A stretch of DNA of 38,208 nt from an uncultured Ignavibacteriota bacterium. Lineage in GTDB: Bacteria; Bacteroidota; Ignavibacteria; Tepidaquicellales; Tepidaquicellaceae. The position numbers and the translations under genes were made by a program. The stretch is taken from the NCBI GenBank assembly GCA_937983305.1, contig CALKAJ010000372.1, positions 1 through 38,208 of the forward strand, read 5' to 3'. Below the pieces are notes generated by a model. That model had not been told where the DNA came from and ran no database searches. It was given only the letters and a program-made list of their open reading frames with translations. Shown in pieces: positions 8,727-17,476 of this stretch; positions within the stretch are counted from its first letter, which is position 1, and the number at the start of each line of letters is the position of its first letter.

Positions 8727-9785
8727 ATGGAACAAGATATAAGATTAATGAAAGGAAACGAAGCAATGGCTGAAGCGGCGATACAAGCCGGAATAGATGC
8801 TTACTTCGGATATCCAATAACGCCTCAATCAGAGGTACCGGAATATTTATCAAGAGAAATGCCGAGCAGGGGCGGAGTATTTTTGCAGGCGGAAAGTGAA
8901 GTTGCATCTATTAATATGGTATATGGCGCCGCAGGAGCTGGAGCAAGAGTGATGACGAGTTCGTCGTCGCCGGGATACAGTTTAATGCAGGAAGGCGTAT
9001 CATATATTGCTTGTGCACAGTTACCCTGTTTACTTGTAAATGTAAATCGCGGCGGACCCGGATTAGGAACAATACAGCCGTCACAGGGAGATTATTTTCA
9101 GGCAACCAAAGGCGGCGGACACGGAGATTACAGATTAATAGTATTAGCTCCTTCATCCGTACAGGAAATGGCAGATTTTGTATTTCTTGGATTTGAGTTA
9201 GCAGAAAAATACAGAACTCCTGTATTAATGTTATCGGACGGAGCAATCGGTCAGATGATGGAGAAAGTTGTTTTCAATCACAAGCCATTACCGAAGACAG
9301 AAAAACCTTGGGCAACGACAGGAAAGAAAGAAGGCAAGCATAGAAGCATAATAACTTCGCTATTCATACAGCCGGAAGTAATGGAGAAGGTAAACATTGA
9401 GTTAAACAAGAAATACGCAGAAATAAGTAAAAATGAAGTCAGATTGGAAGAGATTCACACAGAAGATGCAGAATATATTATAGTAGCATACGGATTATCG
9501 GCAAGAATAAGTCACAAGACGGTAGAGCTTGCAAGAGCTAAAGGAATAAAAGCCGGACTTGTCAGACCGATAACATTATATCCGTATCCTTATGACAGAA
9601 TCGGAGAACTTGCAAACAAGGCAAAGAAGATGATGACTATGGAGTTAAACGCCGGACAGATGGTAGAGGATGTCAGACTGGCAGTAAACGGAAAAATTCC
9701 TGTAGGACATTACGGCAGACTTGGCGGAATAATACCATCACCGGAAGAAGTACTGGAAAATTTCGAAAAGTTTATAAAAGAGTAA
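8727..9785 (+). CDS. vorB: 2-oxoacid:ferredoxin oxidoreductase alpha subunit, VorB type
   Basis: A 352-residue subunit of the CoA-dependent oxidoreductase that converts branched-chain 2-oxoacids (e.g. 2-oxoisovalerate), or possibly 2-oxoglutarate, to acyl-CoA while reducing ferredoxin. The N-terminal pyrimidine-binding domain shows KGNEAMAEAAIQAG, then YFGYPITPQSEVPEY and the ESEVASINMVYGAAGAGAR segment, whose glutamate activates TPP. The second domain (from about 250) has the transketolase-C type YIVAYGLSARI and the typical ending NAGQMVEDVRLAV...GRLGG. These stretches match the VorB pattern closely. Substrate choice between Vor and Kor is inferred. Confidence 0.88.
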   Translation: MEQDIRLMKGNEAMAEAAIQAGIDAYFGYPITPQSEVPEYLSREMPSRGGVFLQAESEVASINMVYGAAGAGARVMTSSSSPGYSLMQEGVSYIACAQLPCLLVNVNRGGPGLGTIQPSQGDYFQATKGGGHGDYRLIVLAPSSVQEMADFVFLGFELAEKYRTPVLMLSDGAIGQMMEKVVFNHKPLPKTEKPWATTGKKEGKHRSIITSLFIQPEVMEKVNIELNKKYAEISKNEVRLEEIHTEDAEYIIVAYGLSARISHKTVELARAKGIKAGLVRPITLYPYPYDRIGELANKAKKMMTMELNAGQMVEDVRLAVNGKIPVGHYGRLGGIIPSPEEVLENFEKFIKE

Positions 9786-9842
9786 AAACCCTGAATTTTC
9801 GGGAAGAAAAAACAAATTGAAAAACAAATAACTTATAAGCAT

Positions 9843-10697
9843 ATGTCAGAAGAAAAAGAAAAAATCGTAGAAGCTCCGGGATGTTTAACAGCGGAGCCGG
9901 ATTTAGAAGGATATGAGCTTGTTTACGAAAAGCCGGATACATTCACGGATGTACGTATGCACTACTGTCCGGGATGCGGTCATTCGACGGCACATAAAAT
10001 ACTTGGCGAGGTAATTCAGGAGCTTGGAATACAGAACAACATAATCGGTGTCGCACCGGTAGGATGTTCGGTATTTGCGTATGATTACCTTGATATAGAC
10101 TGGCAGGAAGCCGCACACGGAAGAGCAACGGCAGTTGCAACCGGAATAAAAAGAGTAAGGCCGGATAATTATGTATTCACATATCAGGGAGACGGAGACT
10201 TAGCGGCAATAGGAACGGCAGAAACAATTCATTGTATAAACCGCGGCGAAAACGTAACAATTATATTTATCAACAACGGCGTATATGGAATGACAAGCGG
10301 ACAGATGGCACCGACATCATTAGCAGGAATGAAGACAACTACATCGCCTTATGGAAGAGATATCAAAACGATGGGCTCTCCGATAAAGGTTTCGGAATTA
10401 ATAGCAAATCTGCCCGGAGCATTTTATGTAACAAGGCAGGCAGTACATTCGGCTAACTATGCAAGAAAAGCGAAAAAAGCAATAATGAACGGGCTAAGGT
10501 ATCAGAAACTCGGGCTTGGAACATCATTTATAGAGATAGTAACGAATTGTCCTTCAAACTGGAAGATGACACCATTACAGACAATTGACTTTATAAATAA
10601 TGAGATGTTACACTATTATCCTTTAGGAGATGTAAAATTACCATCTAAAGAAGCTTTAGACGCATTAGCAGAAATCGAGAAAGGAGAAAAGAAATGA
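9843..10697 (+). CDS. vorA: 2-oxoacid:ferredoxin oxidoreductase beta subunit (TPP-binding)
   Basis: A 284-residue subunit that binds thiamine diphosphate and a [4Fe-4S] cluster. The cluster cysteines are C42 and C45 (YCPGCGH), C75 (PVGCS) and a later Cys near 238 (TNCPSNW). The TPP/Mg motif is GDGDLAAIG (from 116) with NN at 144-145. The region HGRATAVATGIKR is typical. It starts 57 bases after vorB, and its TGA overlaps the vorC start (ATGA), so beta and gamma are translationally coupled. The ~30-residue acidic N-terminal extension before the CPGC motif is longer than in minimal beta subunits. Confidence 0.9.
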   Translation: MSEEKEKIVEAPGCLTAEPDLEGYELVYEKPDTFTDVRMHYCPGCGHSTAHKILGEVIQELGIQNNIIGVAPVGCSVFAYDYLDIDWQEAAHGRATAVATGIKRVRPDNYVFTYQGDGDLAAIGTAETIHCINRGENVTIIFINNGVYGMTSGQMAPTSLAGMKTTTSPYGRDIKTMGSPIKVSELIANLPGAFYVTRQAVHSANYARKAKKAIMNGLRYQKLGLGTSFIEIVTNCPSNWKMTPLQTIDFINNEMLHYYPLGDVKLPSKEALDALAEIEKGEKK

Positions 10698-11245
10698 CAG
10701 AAGAAATAATAATTGCAGGATTTGGCGGACAGGGAGTACTTTCAATGGGACAGACTCTCGGATACGCATCAATGGTAGAAGGCAAGAGCGTAACATGGAT
10801 GCCGTCATACGGACCTGAAATGCGCGGCGGAACTGCCAACTGCATAACCATTTTATCGGATGAAGAAATCAGTTCACCAATTATTTCGGTATTTGATACG
10901 GGAATAATATTAAATCAACCCTCGATGGATAAATTCGGACCAAAGGTTAAGAAGGGCGGATTGATAGTATATGAATCAACGACAATATTACACGCATCAG
11001 ACAGAAAAGACATAGAGATTTATGCAATACCTGCGGCAGAAGCGGCAAATCAGATGAAGAACACGAAAATTGCAAATATGATATTGCTCGGAGCGTATTT
11101 AGAGAGGAAACCCGTAGTAGGAATTGATTCTATTATTGAAGCATTGAAAAAAGTATTACCTGAAAGATATCATCACCTGCTTGAGTTAAACAGAAATGCA
11201 TTACTCAAAGGACAGGAATTAATCAGAAGCGTAAGCAAGAATTAA
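10694..11245 (+). CDS. vorC: 2-oxoacid:ferredoxin oxidoreductase gamma subunit
   Basis: A 183-residue gamma subunit, the domain that binds CoA and completes the complex. The N-terminal motif IAGFGGQGVLSMGQTLGYA is the nucleotide-type loop of the POR gamma family. WMPSYGPEMRGGTANC (about 35-50) is the other strong signature. The length is normal. The start codon overlaps the beta stop by four bases. The operon ends 45 bases later at a strong hairpin terminator. Confidence 0.92.
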   Translation: MTEEIIIAGFGGQGVLSMGQTLGYASMVEGKSVTWMPSYGPEMRGGTANCITILSDEEISSPIISVFDTGIILNQPSMDKFGPKVKKGGLIVYESTTILHASDRKDIEIYAIPAAEAANQMKNTKIANMILLGAYLERKPVVGIDSIIEALKKVLPERYHHLLELNRNALLKGQELIRSVSKN

Positions 11246-11290
11246 AAGTGTTGTTAGTTTTTTCATTTTTTTGTTTTATTTGATTAAGAG

Positions 11291-11322
11291 AAAGCCGTCC
11301 CGGGAAACCGGGATGGCTTTTT
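11291..11322 (+). terminator. Rho-independent terminator of the vor operon, probably bidirectional
   Basis: A 13-base-pair stem (11291-11303 with 11308-11320, one G-T pair) closes a GAAA tetraloop (11304-11307) and runs into TTTTT at 11318-11322. On the minus strand the same hairpin is followed by a short T/C-rich run, so it can also end the histidine kinase transcript, whose stop lies seven bases away. Confidence 0.9.
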
Positions 11323-11328
11323 AAATTA

Positions 11329-12561
11329 TCAGGGGGCGGGGAAAGAAATTGAAAACTTAGTGCCTTTTTCGAGTTGAGATTCAACAGAGACAGATGCATT
11401 ATTTTTATCAAGGAATTCTTTTGCAAGGATTAAACCAATTCCTGCACCTCTGTTTCTTGAAGAATTTGCGGAATCAATTTTATTATAGCTAAAAATTTTA
11501 TTAAGAGTTGTTTCATCCATACCGGCTCCGTTATCTTCTATTTCAAGAACAATTTCACTTCCGGGGGAGGAAAAAATCCTGAGAGATATACTTCCGTTGT
11601 CATCAACAAATTTAACGGCATTGGAAATAATATTACGAAAACTTGAGGAGAGCATAATTTCATCCGCAAAAACAGCAACATTATCCGAATAAAAATCTTT
11701 AGACACAGAAATATTTTTTAGTTCAATAGTATCGCTGAAGAAATCCAGAGTAATAGTAATAATATCAACCAGGTTAAGAATTTTAAAATCAGGTTTTAAC
11801 TGAAGCATATCATTTTTTGACCATTGCAGAAGGGATTCGAGAGTTTGGGAAATAATATTTGACTGTTTGGAAACATTATGAAGTATCTTTTTAATTTCGG
11901 GCTTTTCAAAGCCATCGAAATCATCAAGGACAACACTCAGGTATTCATTATAGATGCCAAGTTTTCCTCTGACATCGTGAGAGATAAGAGATAGAAATTT
12001 TGATTTTGTGGAATTAAGTTGTTCAAGCTGATAATTTTTAAGATTAACATCCAAGTCCGTTTCGATATGGCTTTGAATAAGCGAAAGCAAATTTTGAAAA
12101 TCCGGGTTATAAAAATTTTCTTTAGAATCGAGCAGGCAGACGGTACCAAAAACTTCTCCATCAGGCCAATTAAGAGGAAAGCCAAGATAAGAAATCATAT
12201 TCAGTTCAATATCCGGATTATTGAATTTCCAAACGGGACTTTTAAGTGCATCGGGAACGCAAACAGGTTTTTGAGTGCCGATAACGGATTCGCAATACAG
12301 GCCATAAACCAAGTCGGCTTTTTCGCCGGTTTTATATGGATTTCCGGGAGTGTTACTTTTTAAAAATACCTCAATATTATCCTCATTGAGTTTCATAATA
12401 AGGGCAGAGGGGACATTAACAATTTTTGCCGCAGTATCAATTAAAGACTGCCATTTTTCAATCAGTTTGTTTGCAATATCAGGCTTAGTGTCAGAAGTGA
12501 TATTAACTTTGACAAACTCATTTGTTTCCCTGACTTTTACAGAAGAATATTTTAAATTCAT
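11329..12561 (-). CDS. Cytosolic sensor histidine kinase with GAF domain
   Basis: A 410-residue kinase without membrane segments or signal peptide. An N-terminal region (1-25) is followed by a GAF-type sensor domain (about 30-170, ending in ISYLGFPL...GEVFGTVCLLD), a HisKA dimerisation domain with phospho-acceptor H195 (FLSLISHDVRGKLG), and a HATPase_c domain. The last shows the N box around N310-N314, G1 box DNGAGMD (343-349) and G2 box GAGIGL (372-377). ATG 12561 was preferred over an upstream TTG (12573). No response regulator is adjacent. A 38-nt inverted repeat lies 10 bases upstream of the start. The signal is unknown; GAF suggests a soluble ligand or redox cue. Confidence 0.9.
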   Translation of the reverse strand: MNLKYSSVKVRETNEFVKVNITSDTKPDIANKLIEKWQSLIDTAAKIVNVPSALIMKLNEDNIEVFLKSNTPGNPYKTGEKADLVYGLYCESVIGTQKPVCVPDALKSPVWKFNNPDIELNMISYLGFPLNWPDGEVFGTVCLLDSKENFYNPDFQNLLSLIQSHIETDLDVNLKNYQLEQLNSTKSKFLSLISHDVRGKLGIYNEYLSVVLDDFDGFEKPEIKKILHNVSKQSNIISQTLESLLQWSKNDMLQLKPDFKILNLVDIITITLDFFSDTIELKNISVSKDFYSDNVAVFADEIMLSSSFRNIISNAVKFVDDNGSISLRIFSSPGSEIVLEIEDNGAGMDETTLNKIFSYNKIDSANSSRNRGAGIGLILAKEFLDKNNASVSVESQLEKGTKFSISFPAP

Positions 12562-12570
12562 AACAGTAAA

Positions 12571-12608
12571 CAATAATTAATCAGTTAAAAATAACTGATT
12601 AATAATTG
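12571..12608. promoter_or_regulatory. Long inverted repeat upstream of the histidine kinase gene
   Basis: Two 17-base arms (12571-12587 and 12592-12608) match with a single mismatch around an AAAA centre. It lies 10-47 bases upstream of the kinase ATG, so it covers the leader or core promoter. It could be a dimeric operator or an mRNA hairpin; its position at the 5' end argues against a simple terminator. Confidence 0.6.
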
Positions 12609-12669
12609 GCAGTCAACAATAAAATATAAATGCATAGAATAAAAAAGCATACAAAAAATTTGAAATACC

Positions 12670-12700
12670 TTGAAAGAAAAGAAAAAGCAAATTAGTTTTG
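12670..12700 (+). promoter_or_regulatory. Bacteroidota-type promoter of tRNA-Gln
   Basis: TTG (12670-12672), 20 bases, then TAGTTTTG (12693-12700), matching the TTG...TAnnTTTG pattern known for the major sigma factor of Bacteroidota. Transcription would start near 12707, about nine bases before the tRNA. An alternative TATGAT -10-like hexamer follows at 12701. Confidence 0.45.
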
Positions 12701-12715
12701 TATGATAAAAATTAT

Positions 12716-12787
12716 TCCTCTTTAGTGTAACGGTTAGCACATAACTCTCTGAAAGTTACGGTTGTGGTTCGAATCCACAAAGAGGAA
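12716..12787 (+). tRNA. tRNA-Gln (anticodon CTG)
   Basis: A complete cloverleaf can be folded by eye. The acceptor stem is TCCTCTT (12716-12722) with AAGAGGA (12780-12786) and discriminator A 12787. The D stem is GTGT/GCAC. The anticodon stem TAACT/AGTTA has loop CTCTGAA, giving anticodon CTG at 12749-12751. The variable loop has four bases, and the T stem TGTGG/CCACA has loop TTCGAAT. CCA is not encoded. It reads CAG codons. Confidence 0.95.
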
Positions 12788-12840
12788 CAAGGGAAGAAAA
12801 ACCATAACAATTTCAGTAATAGTTATTGAATTGAAAGCTC

Positions 12841-12873
12841 TTCCCGCAGGAGGTTCAAATATTCCTGCGGGAA
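12841..12873. terminator. Hairpin between tRNA-Gln and the convergent lipoprotein gene
   Basis: An 11-base perfect inverted repeat (12841-12851 with 12863-12873, TTCCCGCAGGA type) with an 11-base loop. It sits in the convergent gap, 13 bases beyond the lipoprotein stop, and probably ends transcription in both directions; it lacks a long T-run. Confidence 0.65.
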
Positions 12874-12886
12874 AATATGAAATGCT

Positions 12887-14197
12887 TTATTTCACAGGTG
12901 ATGTTGTGAAAGACCATTTATTCAGCATAAAATAATCGGCTCTCAGGAGATTTTCGAATGAAGGGTTTACTAAGTCATCGGTGGTGCTGAATCCGCCAAT
13001 AGCATCAACAGACCAATTAAAAATTTTACCGTAGAGAGATTGAAAGTTAAATTTTGAAATTTCATTCAACGTAAAGTTTAAACTGTTCGTGTAAATGAAA
13101 TAATTAATAATCTCGTTTCCCTGCGCATATTCGATTTTAACACAAAAAAGTTTATTGGTTAGCGGGTAGTTCCATTGGAGGTTATCTTTAGGATTAAATA
13201 AAGTTGAAGAATTAGGCGGGCTGATAAGAGAAGCTTCGGAAAGAAGATTAAACTCTAAGCCGGTCTGGTTTGAATTAGGAAGAACAAAATTAAATTTACC
13301 GAAAATATTTTGATAATTTTTAAACATAAAACCACCTATTAAGGGCGAATAGGGAATGGGAAGCTGAGCCGGCACTTTAACGCTGAAGGTGTTACCGGTC
13401 AGGTTGCTCATAGCCATGTATCCAACATATCCAATCGGAGCTCTATTGCTAAATGACAAATATAAGTAGAAAGGATTTAAAGTTGAGTTGAGAGGAAGAT
13501 TTGAAATACTGCCTGAAACAGTAGCTTCAGGTGGGTTGAATGTCATTTCATCCTGCCTGAATGTTTCGGTAATGCTGTTATAGGAAGAAATAATGTAAAT
13601 GTCTTTATAACCAAAATAGTCATAAGAAGTAATTTGTTGAAACTGGTCAACAGAGTATATCAAAGCAATTAATTTACCCGAAACCTGTTTTTTATCCGGC
13701 AGATAGACTGACATATTTGCTATAGAATCTATAACACCGGAAAGTCCATTTGCGTTTACATTGGCACCATCGGTAAAAAATATTGCAGCTTTTTTGTTTG
13801 AAGTAAGTTCATCTTTAAACACAACTGAAATATTACAAGTATTTGCCGGGGTGTTTTTATTGAGAATTAAATTCGGATTTTCGAGAGATAAATTTTTATA
13901 AATAAACCCGGATTTTATGGAGTCGCGTTTACTGTCTGTAGAATCATATAAATATACGTCATAGGGCGTAATTACTTCATTTATTGTAAAATACCCATCA
14001 GGATTTGAAATAGCTTTTTTATCACCGATAGAAACAACAGCGCCGGAAACGCACGTGTTCAGATGAGTAAGCACTCTTCCTGTAACAGTAATTTTCTGAG
14101 TCGGGACAACAGAATTATCCGAATTGCAGGAATTAAAAAGCAGAGCAATTGACAAAGCAGATATGCTCACAAGAGCAAAAAACAATTTGTGGTTCAT
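12887..14197 (-). CDS. Lipoprotein with carboxypeptidase-regulatory-like N-terminal domain
   Basis: A 436-residue lipoprotein. The hydrophobic signal (about 4-21) ends in a lipobox-like LFNSC with the lipid-bearing Cys at 24. Residues about 33-85 look like a CarboxypepD_reg / beta-sandwich repeat (VTGRVLTHLNTCVSGAVVSI, then NPDGYFTINEV). The remainder is beta-rich and unassigned, with a C-terminal part resembling fibronectin-like segments. The start is well supported: AAAGGAGA (14203-14210 on this strand) lies just upstream, a real Shine-Dalgarno sequence in a region where these are rare. It is transcribed alone. The 191-base gap upstream holds no other gene that I can see. Confidence 0.75.
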   Translation of the reverse strand: MNHKLFFALVSISALSIALLFNSCNSDNSVVPTQKITVTGRVLTHLNTCVSGAVVSIGDKKAISNPDGYFTINEVITPYDVYLYDSTDSKRDSIKSGFIYKNLSLENPNLILNKNTPANTCNISVVFKDELTSNKKAAIFFTDGANVNANGLSGVIDSIANMSVYLPDKKQVSGKLIALIYSVDQFQQITSYDYFGYKDIYIISSYNSITETFRQDEMTFNPPEATVSGSISNLPLNSTLNPFYLYLSFSNRAPIGYVGYMAMSNLTGNTFSVKVPAQLPIPYSPLIGGFMFKNYQNIFGKFNFVLPNSNQTGLEFNLLSEASLISPPNSSTLFNPKDNLQWNYPLTNKLFCVKIEYAQGNEIINYFIYTNSLNFTLNEISKFNFQSLYGKIFNWSVDAIGGFSTTDDLVNPSFENLLRADYFMLNKWSFTTSPVK

Positions 14198-14388
14198 TTC
14201 ATTCTCCTTTTTAAATTAGTAAGGAGTATAAAAATTATCTGCTAAGTAAAATTATTTAATTTTTAAAACCGTCTGAAAGAATGTATAAGTAAATTTTTTG
14301 TTGAAGTAAAAATATAGAGAAAAAAAACTTATGTCAATATAGAAGTGTGTGCATGTACGGGATTTTACAATGGTAAAAAAGCTATTCC

Positions 14389-16365
14389 CTATTCACTATA
14401 AGGATCCATGATATCTGAAGGATAGTAACTTTTTTTATACCAAAATTGGCCGGGGTTAATTGAGCCATTGATTTCGTTGCTATAAACAATTATTTCGTTT
14501 TTTTGTGAGATAGAGTTTTTATACATTAGCATTGCCCGTATTTGTGTCTTAAAATCACCATAATAGACAGGAATAGAAAATTCCCAAAATTCATTTTTAG
14601 CAAGAAATAAAGTATGGAAACTATTACCACACCAACTTTGAGGGAGGTATTCAATATCTTTCCATTCACCGAATTTATTTTTTGCCTGCAAAACTAAGTT
14701 AATTCTGCTATCCTGGGCATTAAAAAAAGTTGTATCCTTAGAAGTATTTGCGACGTATAAAATAATCCCATTATATTGTTCCTCAAATACAGTTATTTTT
14801 GAAGTGTCAATTCTAACTTGCAATATATCTTCTTCAAAACTCAACTCTGAATTTATAATTTTGGATTTGTTGTCTGATTTCCACCACCCTCCGTATCCGT
14901 TAAGGTCACTTCTATTTTTGGAGGATGCGTAGAAATATCCTCTTAACATATAATCAATATTTATTTTGTTTTCAGGAGGAAAGTCGCTTTCTTGCCAGAC
15001 AACATTTCCATAGTGATCTATGTATGAACCTTTACTATTATTAATCACAAATAATATAGAATTCGCAAAACCATTGAAATCAATATAGTTAAATTGCGGC
15101 TCAACAATAATATTATTTTCAGTATCCCAAAAGCCATAACTATACGGAAAAATATCATTTTCAGAACTGACATCTTTTTTTAGAAAAACCATGTTTTTCC
15201 TTCTAACCATATTTTCCGAAGTAAATTTCAGAATATTGATTGGATTTATTAAATATTTTCCGTTTGTGTCAATAACTCCCCAACCTGTTTTTGATTTAAC
15301 AAAAGCTTTTCCATCTAAGAAAGTGTATTCAGGCGTGAATAAATAATCATCAAATAAAACATCGTTATAGGAATTATTTGAAATCAATTCCCCTTTTGTA
15401 TTAATTAAATTCCATTTTCCGGAAGAAAGCTCTACAAACGCTCTATTTAAATTGAAAGCAGTTAATTTAATCCATGATGTATCTGAAAAAAGAATTTTGC
15501 CTTCAGAATTAACTGCGCTGCTATAATAATTACGAATGCCTGAAGAATATAAGTCCTTGATATTGTTATCAAAATAAACGTTAACAATTGCAATGTCATC
15601 ATGAAAAAAACCAAAGTCGCTATCAAATCTCCATTTATTTTTAGGATTTCTAAATTTTAAGACACCTTTGTTGTCAAGGATAACTTCATGCTCATCATTA
15701 TTAAAATCTATTAAAGTTGCAAAGGCAAAACCGTTTTTCAGCTTAGAGATATTTTGATATTTCCCAAAATATATAAATTTATTTCCTGAAGAATCAATCA
15801 TACTTTTTTCATAAACAGGCTTTTTGTCTTTATCTGAAGGATAAGGATTGTGATTTTGCCCGGTAACGATAGCTATACCATTTTCAAAATTTTCGATATT
15901 TGAATATATTGTATCAATTATCGAGTTACCATTTTTATCTATAACCCCATATTTATCGGAAAAAGAAATTGCTATTGCATAAGATAAATCACCAAAATTA
16001 TTAATGTATTTAAAGTTATGCTTAAATTTAATATTTCCTGATTTATCAATAAAATAAGGAGTCCCGTCAATATATACTTTGGCGATTCCCTTATAAAAAG
16101 GAAGAGCTAAATCATAAATCGGCTCAATTTCAAAATTTCCGGATTCGTTGATAAAGCCATAAGTTCCATTTAATCGAGCCGGAGCTAGTCCTTCGGAAAA
16201 CTCATTTACCGAAAAATATTTTGGCTCTATCACAACATTTCCGGATTTATCTATAAAGCCATATAAGTTTTTATCTTTTATTGGAAAAAGTTCTTTATTA
16301 CTTTGAGAGTATGAAATACCCGGATATATATAAACTAAAAGAATAACTATAAGAATATTTTTCAT
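14389..16365 (-). CDS. Exported WG-repeat protein
   Basis: A 658-residue secreted protein built largely of WG repeats, ~30-residue units with the pattern (Y/W)GFIDxxGNxxIxPxYxxxxxFxxGxAxVxxxG. Clear units begin near LYGFIDKSGNVVIEPKYF and TYGFINESGNFEIEPIY, and degenerate ones continue to about residue 490. The last ~150 residues form a separate beta-rich domain (around YVANTSKDTTFF and LVLQAKNKFGEW). The frame opens upstream at 16431, but ATG 16365 directly precedes a canonical signal peptide (MKNILIVILLVYIYPGISYS), so I use it. WG repeats are thought to act as binding scaffolds; the ligand is unknown. It diverges from the zinc-ribbon gene across 129 bases. Confidence 0.85.
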   Translation of the reverse strand: MKNILIVILLVYIYPGISYSQSNKELFPIKDKNLYGFIDKSGNVVIEPKYFSVNEFSEGLAPARLNGTYGFINESGNFEIEPIYDLALPFYKGIAKVYIDGTPYFIDKSGNIKFKHNFKYINNFGDLSYAIAISFSDKYGVIDKNGNSIIDTIYSNIENFENGIAIVTGQNHNPYPSDKDKKPVYEKSMIDSSGNKFIYFGKYQNISKLKNGFAFATLIDFNNDEHEVILDNKGVLKFRNPKNKWRFDSDFGFFHDDIAIVNVYFDNNIKDLYSSGIRNYYSSAVNSEGKILFSDTSWIKLTAFNLNRAFVELSSGKWNLINTKGELISNNSYNDVLFDDYLFTPEYTFLDGKAFVKSKTGWGVIDTNGKYLINPINILKFTSENMVRRKNMVFLKKDVSSENDIFPYSYGFWDTENNIIVEPQFNYIDFNGFANSILFVINNSKGSYIDHYGNVVWQESDFPPENKINIDYMLRGYFYASSKNRSDLNGYGGWWKSDNKSKIINSELSFEEDILQVRIDTSKITVFEEQYNGIILYVANTSKDTTFFNAQDSRINLVLQAKNKFGEWKDIEYLPQSWCGNSFHTLFLAKNEFWEFSIPVYYGDFKTQIRAMLMYKNSISQKNEIIVYSNEINGSINPGQFWYKKSYYPSDIMDPYSE

Positions 16366-16494
16366 TTCATAACGGTGAACAATTTTTAATAGACTTTGAG
16401 GTAAGATATGTATCATTTTTTTTACAAACAATAAAATAAATTAATAAAAATTAGTTAATGAAATTCAAATAATATTAAGTTTGTTATATTAAAA

Positions 16495-17415
16495 ATGAAG
16501 ATAAAGAAATTTATTTGTGTAAATTGCGGAGCCCCAAAGATAAATAAATACGAAACACCTTATATCTTGTGTGATTACTGCGGGTCTTTAACGGATATTG
16601 ATTATACAAACGGGCTGGAATTCTGGACAGCAAACCCTGAAAAGACTTTGAAGTACAGTATTCGTAAGTTTGAATTTGAATCAAAGTTAGCAGGATTTCT
16701 AAACAGCCGTAATATTGAAAAATATAAACAAACACAGTATGAATACTGGGATTATTATTACGACTGCTATCCCGAATACCTGCCTCCAACCATTGACACA
16801 GAAGAAAAATATTTGATGTATCTTGAAGTTGCAGCAGAATCAAGCACAGGTTATGCATTTGACGAAGATAATTCTTCGCAAAATGCCGAACTGGCAAGAT
16901 ACCAATCTGCATTAAAATATTATCAGAAAAACGGAAGATCATACGTAACAGCCGAAACGTTTTTTCCTATGGCAGATTACTACATAAATTTTCTTAAGGA
17001 ATCTATGAAAGGGTTTTATTCAAATCCCGAATATGCAATAATGAATGATTTATTACCTCAGGAAGTACATTTAAAAATGAAGTTATCAATGTTCGTTCAG
17101 ATTTGGCTGCCTTATCTGACAGAAGAAGATTCGGAAAAATTTTTAAAGCAAACGGGATTTTTCAGTCAGTATGTAGAAATGGATTTACCCGAAGGCAAAA
17201 ACACCAATTGCGGGAATTGCGGAAATGAGTTGTATATACCGAAAGGTTCAGTAAAAATATTCTGTGAAAAATGCAGAAAGTTTACAAAGGTACTTCAGAC
17301 ATTTAATTGTATGTCATGCGGAGCTGAAAACAGTGTACCAGACAATCCAAAGAAAACAATAGATTGCGAATATTGCGGAACAGAGAACCGTGTAGTCAGA
17401 CCATTGTTTGGGTAA
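16495..17415 (+). CDS. Multi-zinc-ribbon protein of unknown function
   Basis: A 306-residue soluble protein with zinc ribbons at both ends. The N-terminal ribbon uses C8/C11 (CVNCG) and C26/C29 (CDYCG). The C-terminal part carries four more CxxC pairs (NCGNCG, CEKC, CMSCG, CEYCG, about 236-298), enough for two ribbons. Between them lies a ~200-residue, Tyr- and Glu-rich, mainly helical region with no recognised domain. There is no signal peptide or membrane helix. It is flanked by unrelated genes on the opposite strand and is probably monocistronic. Function is not inferred. Confidence 0.7.
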   Translation: MKIKKFICVNCGAPKINKYETPYILCDYCGSLTDIDYTNGLEFWTANPEKTLKYSIRKFEFESKLAGFLNSRNIEKYKQTQYEYWDYYYDCYPEYLPPTIDTEEKYLMYLEVAAESSTGYAFDEDNSSQNAELARYQSALKYYQKNGRSYVTAETFFPMADYYINFLKESMKGFYSNPEYAIMNDLLPQEVHLKMKLSMFVQIWLPYLTEEDSEKFLKQTGFFSQYVEMDLPEGKNTNCGNCGNELYIPKGSVKIFCEKCRKFTKVLQTFNCMSCGAENSVPDNPKKTIDCEYCGTENRVVRPLFG

Positions 17416-17476
17416 TGATTAATTTCAACAGAGTTTTCATTCTGCGATAACAGTTGAATTAGTACAAAACAGCTAA

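Noticed and set aside
9786..9842. CCCTGAATTTTCGGG in the vorB-vorA gap as a terminator
   Set aside because: The arms pair poorly, there is no T-run, and the operon clearly continues.
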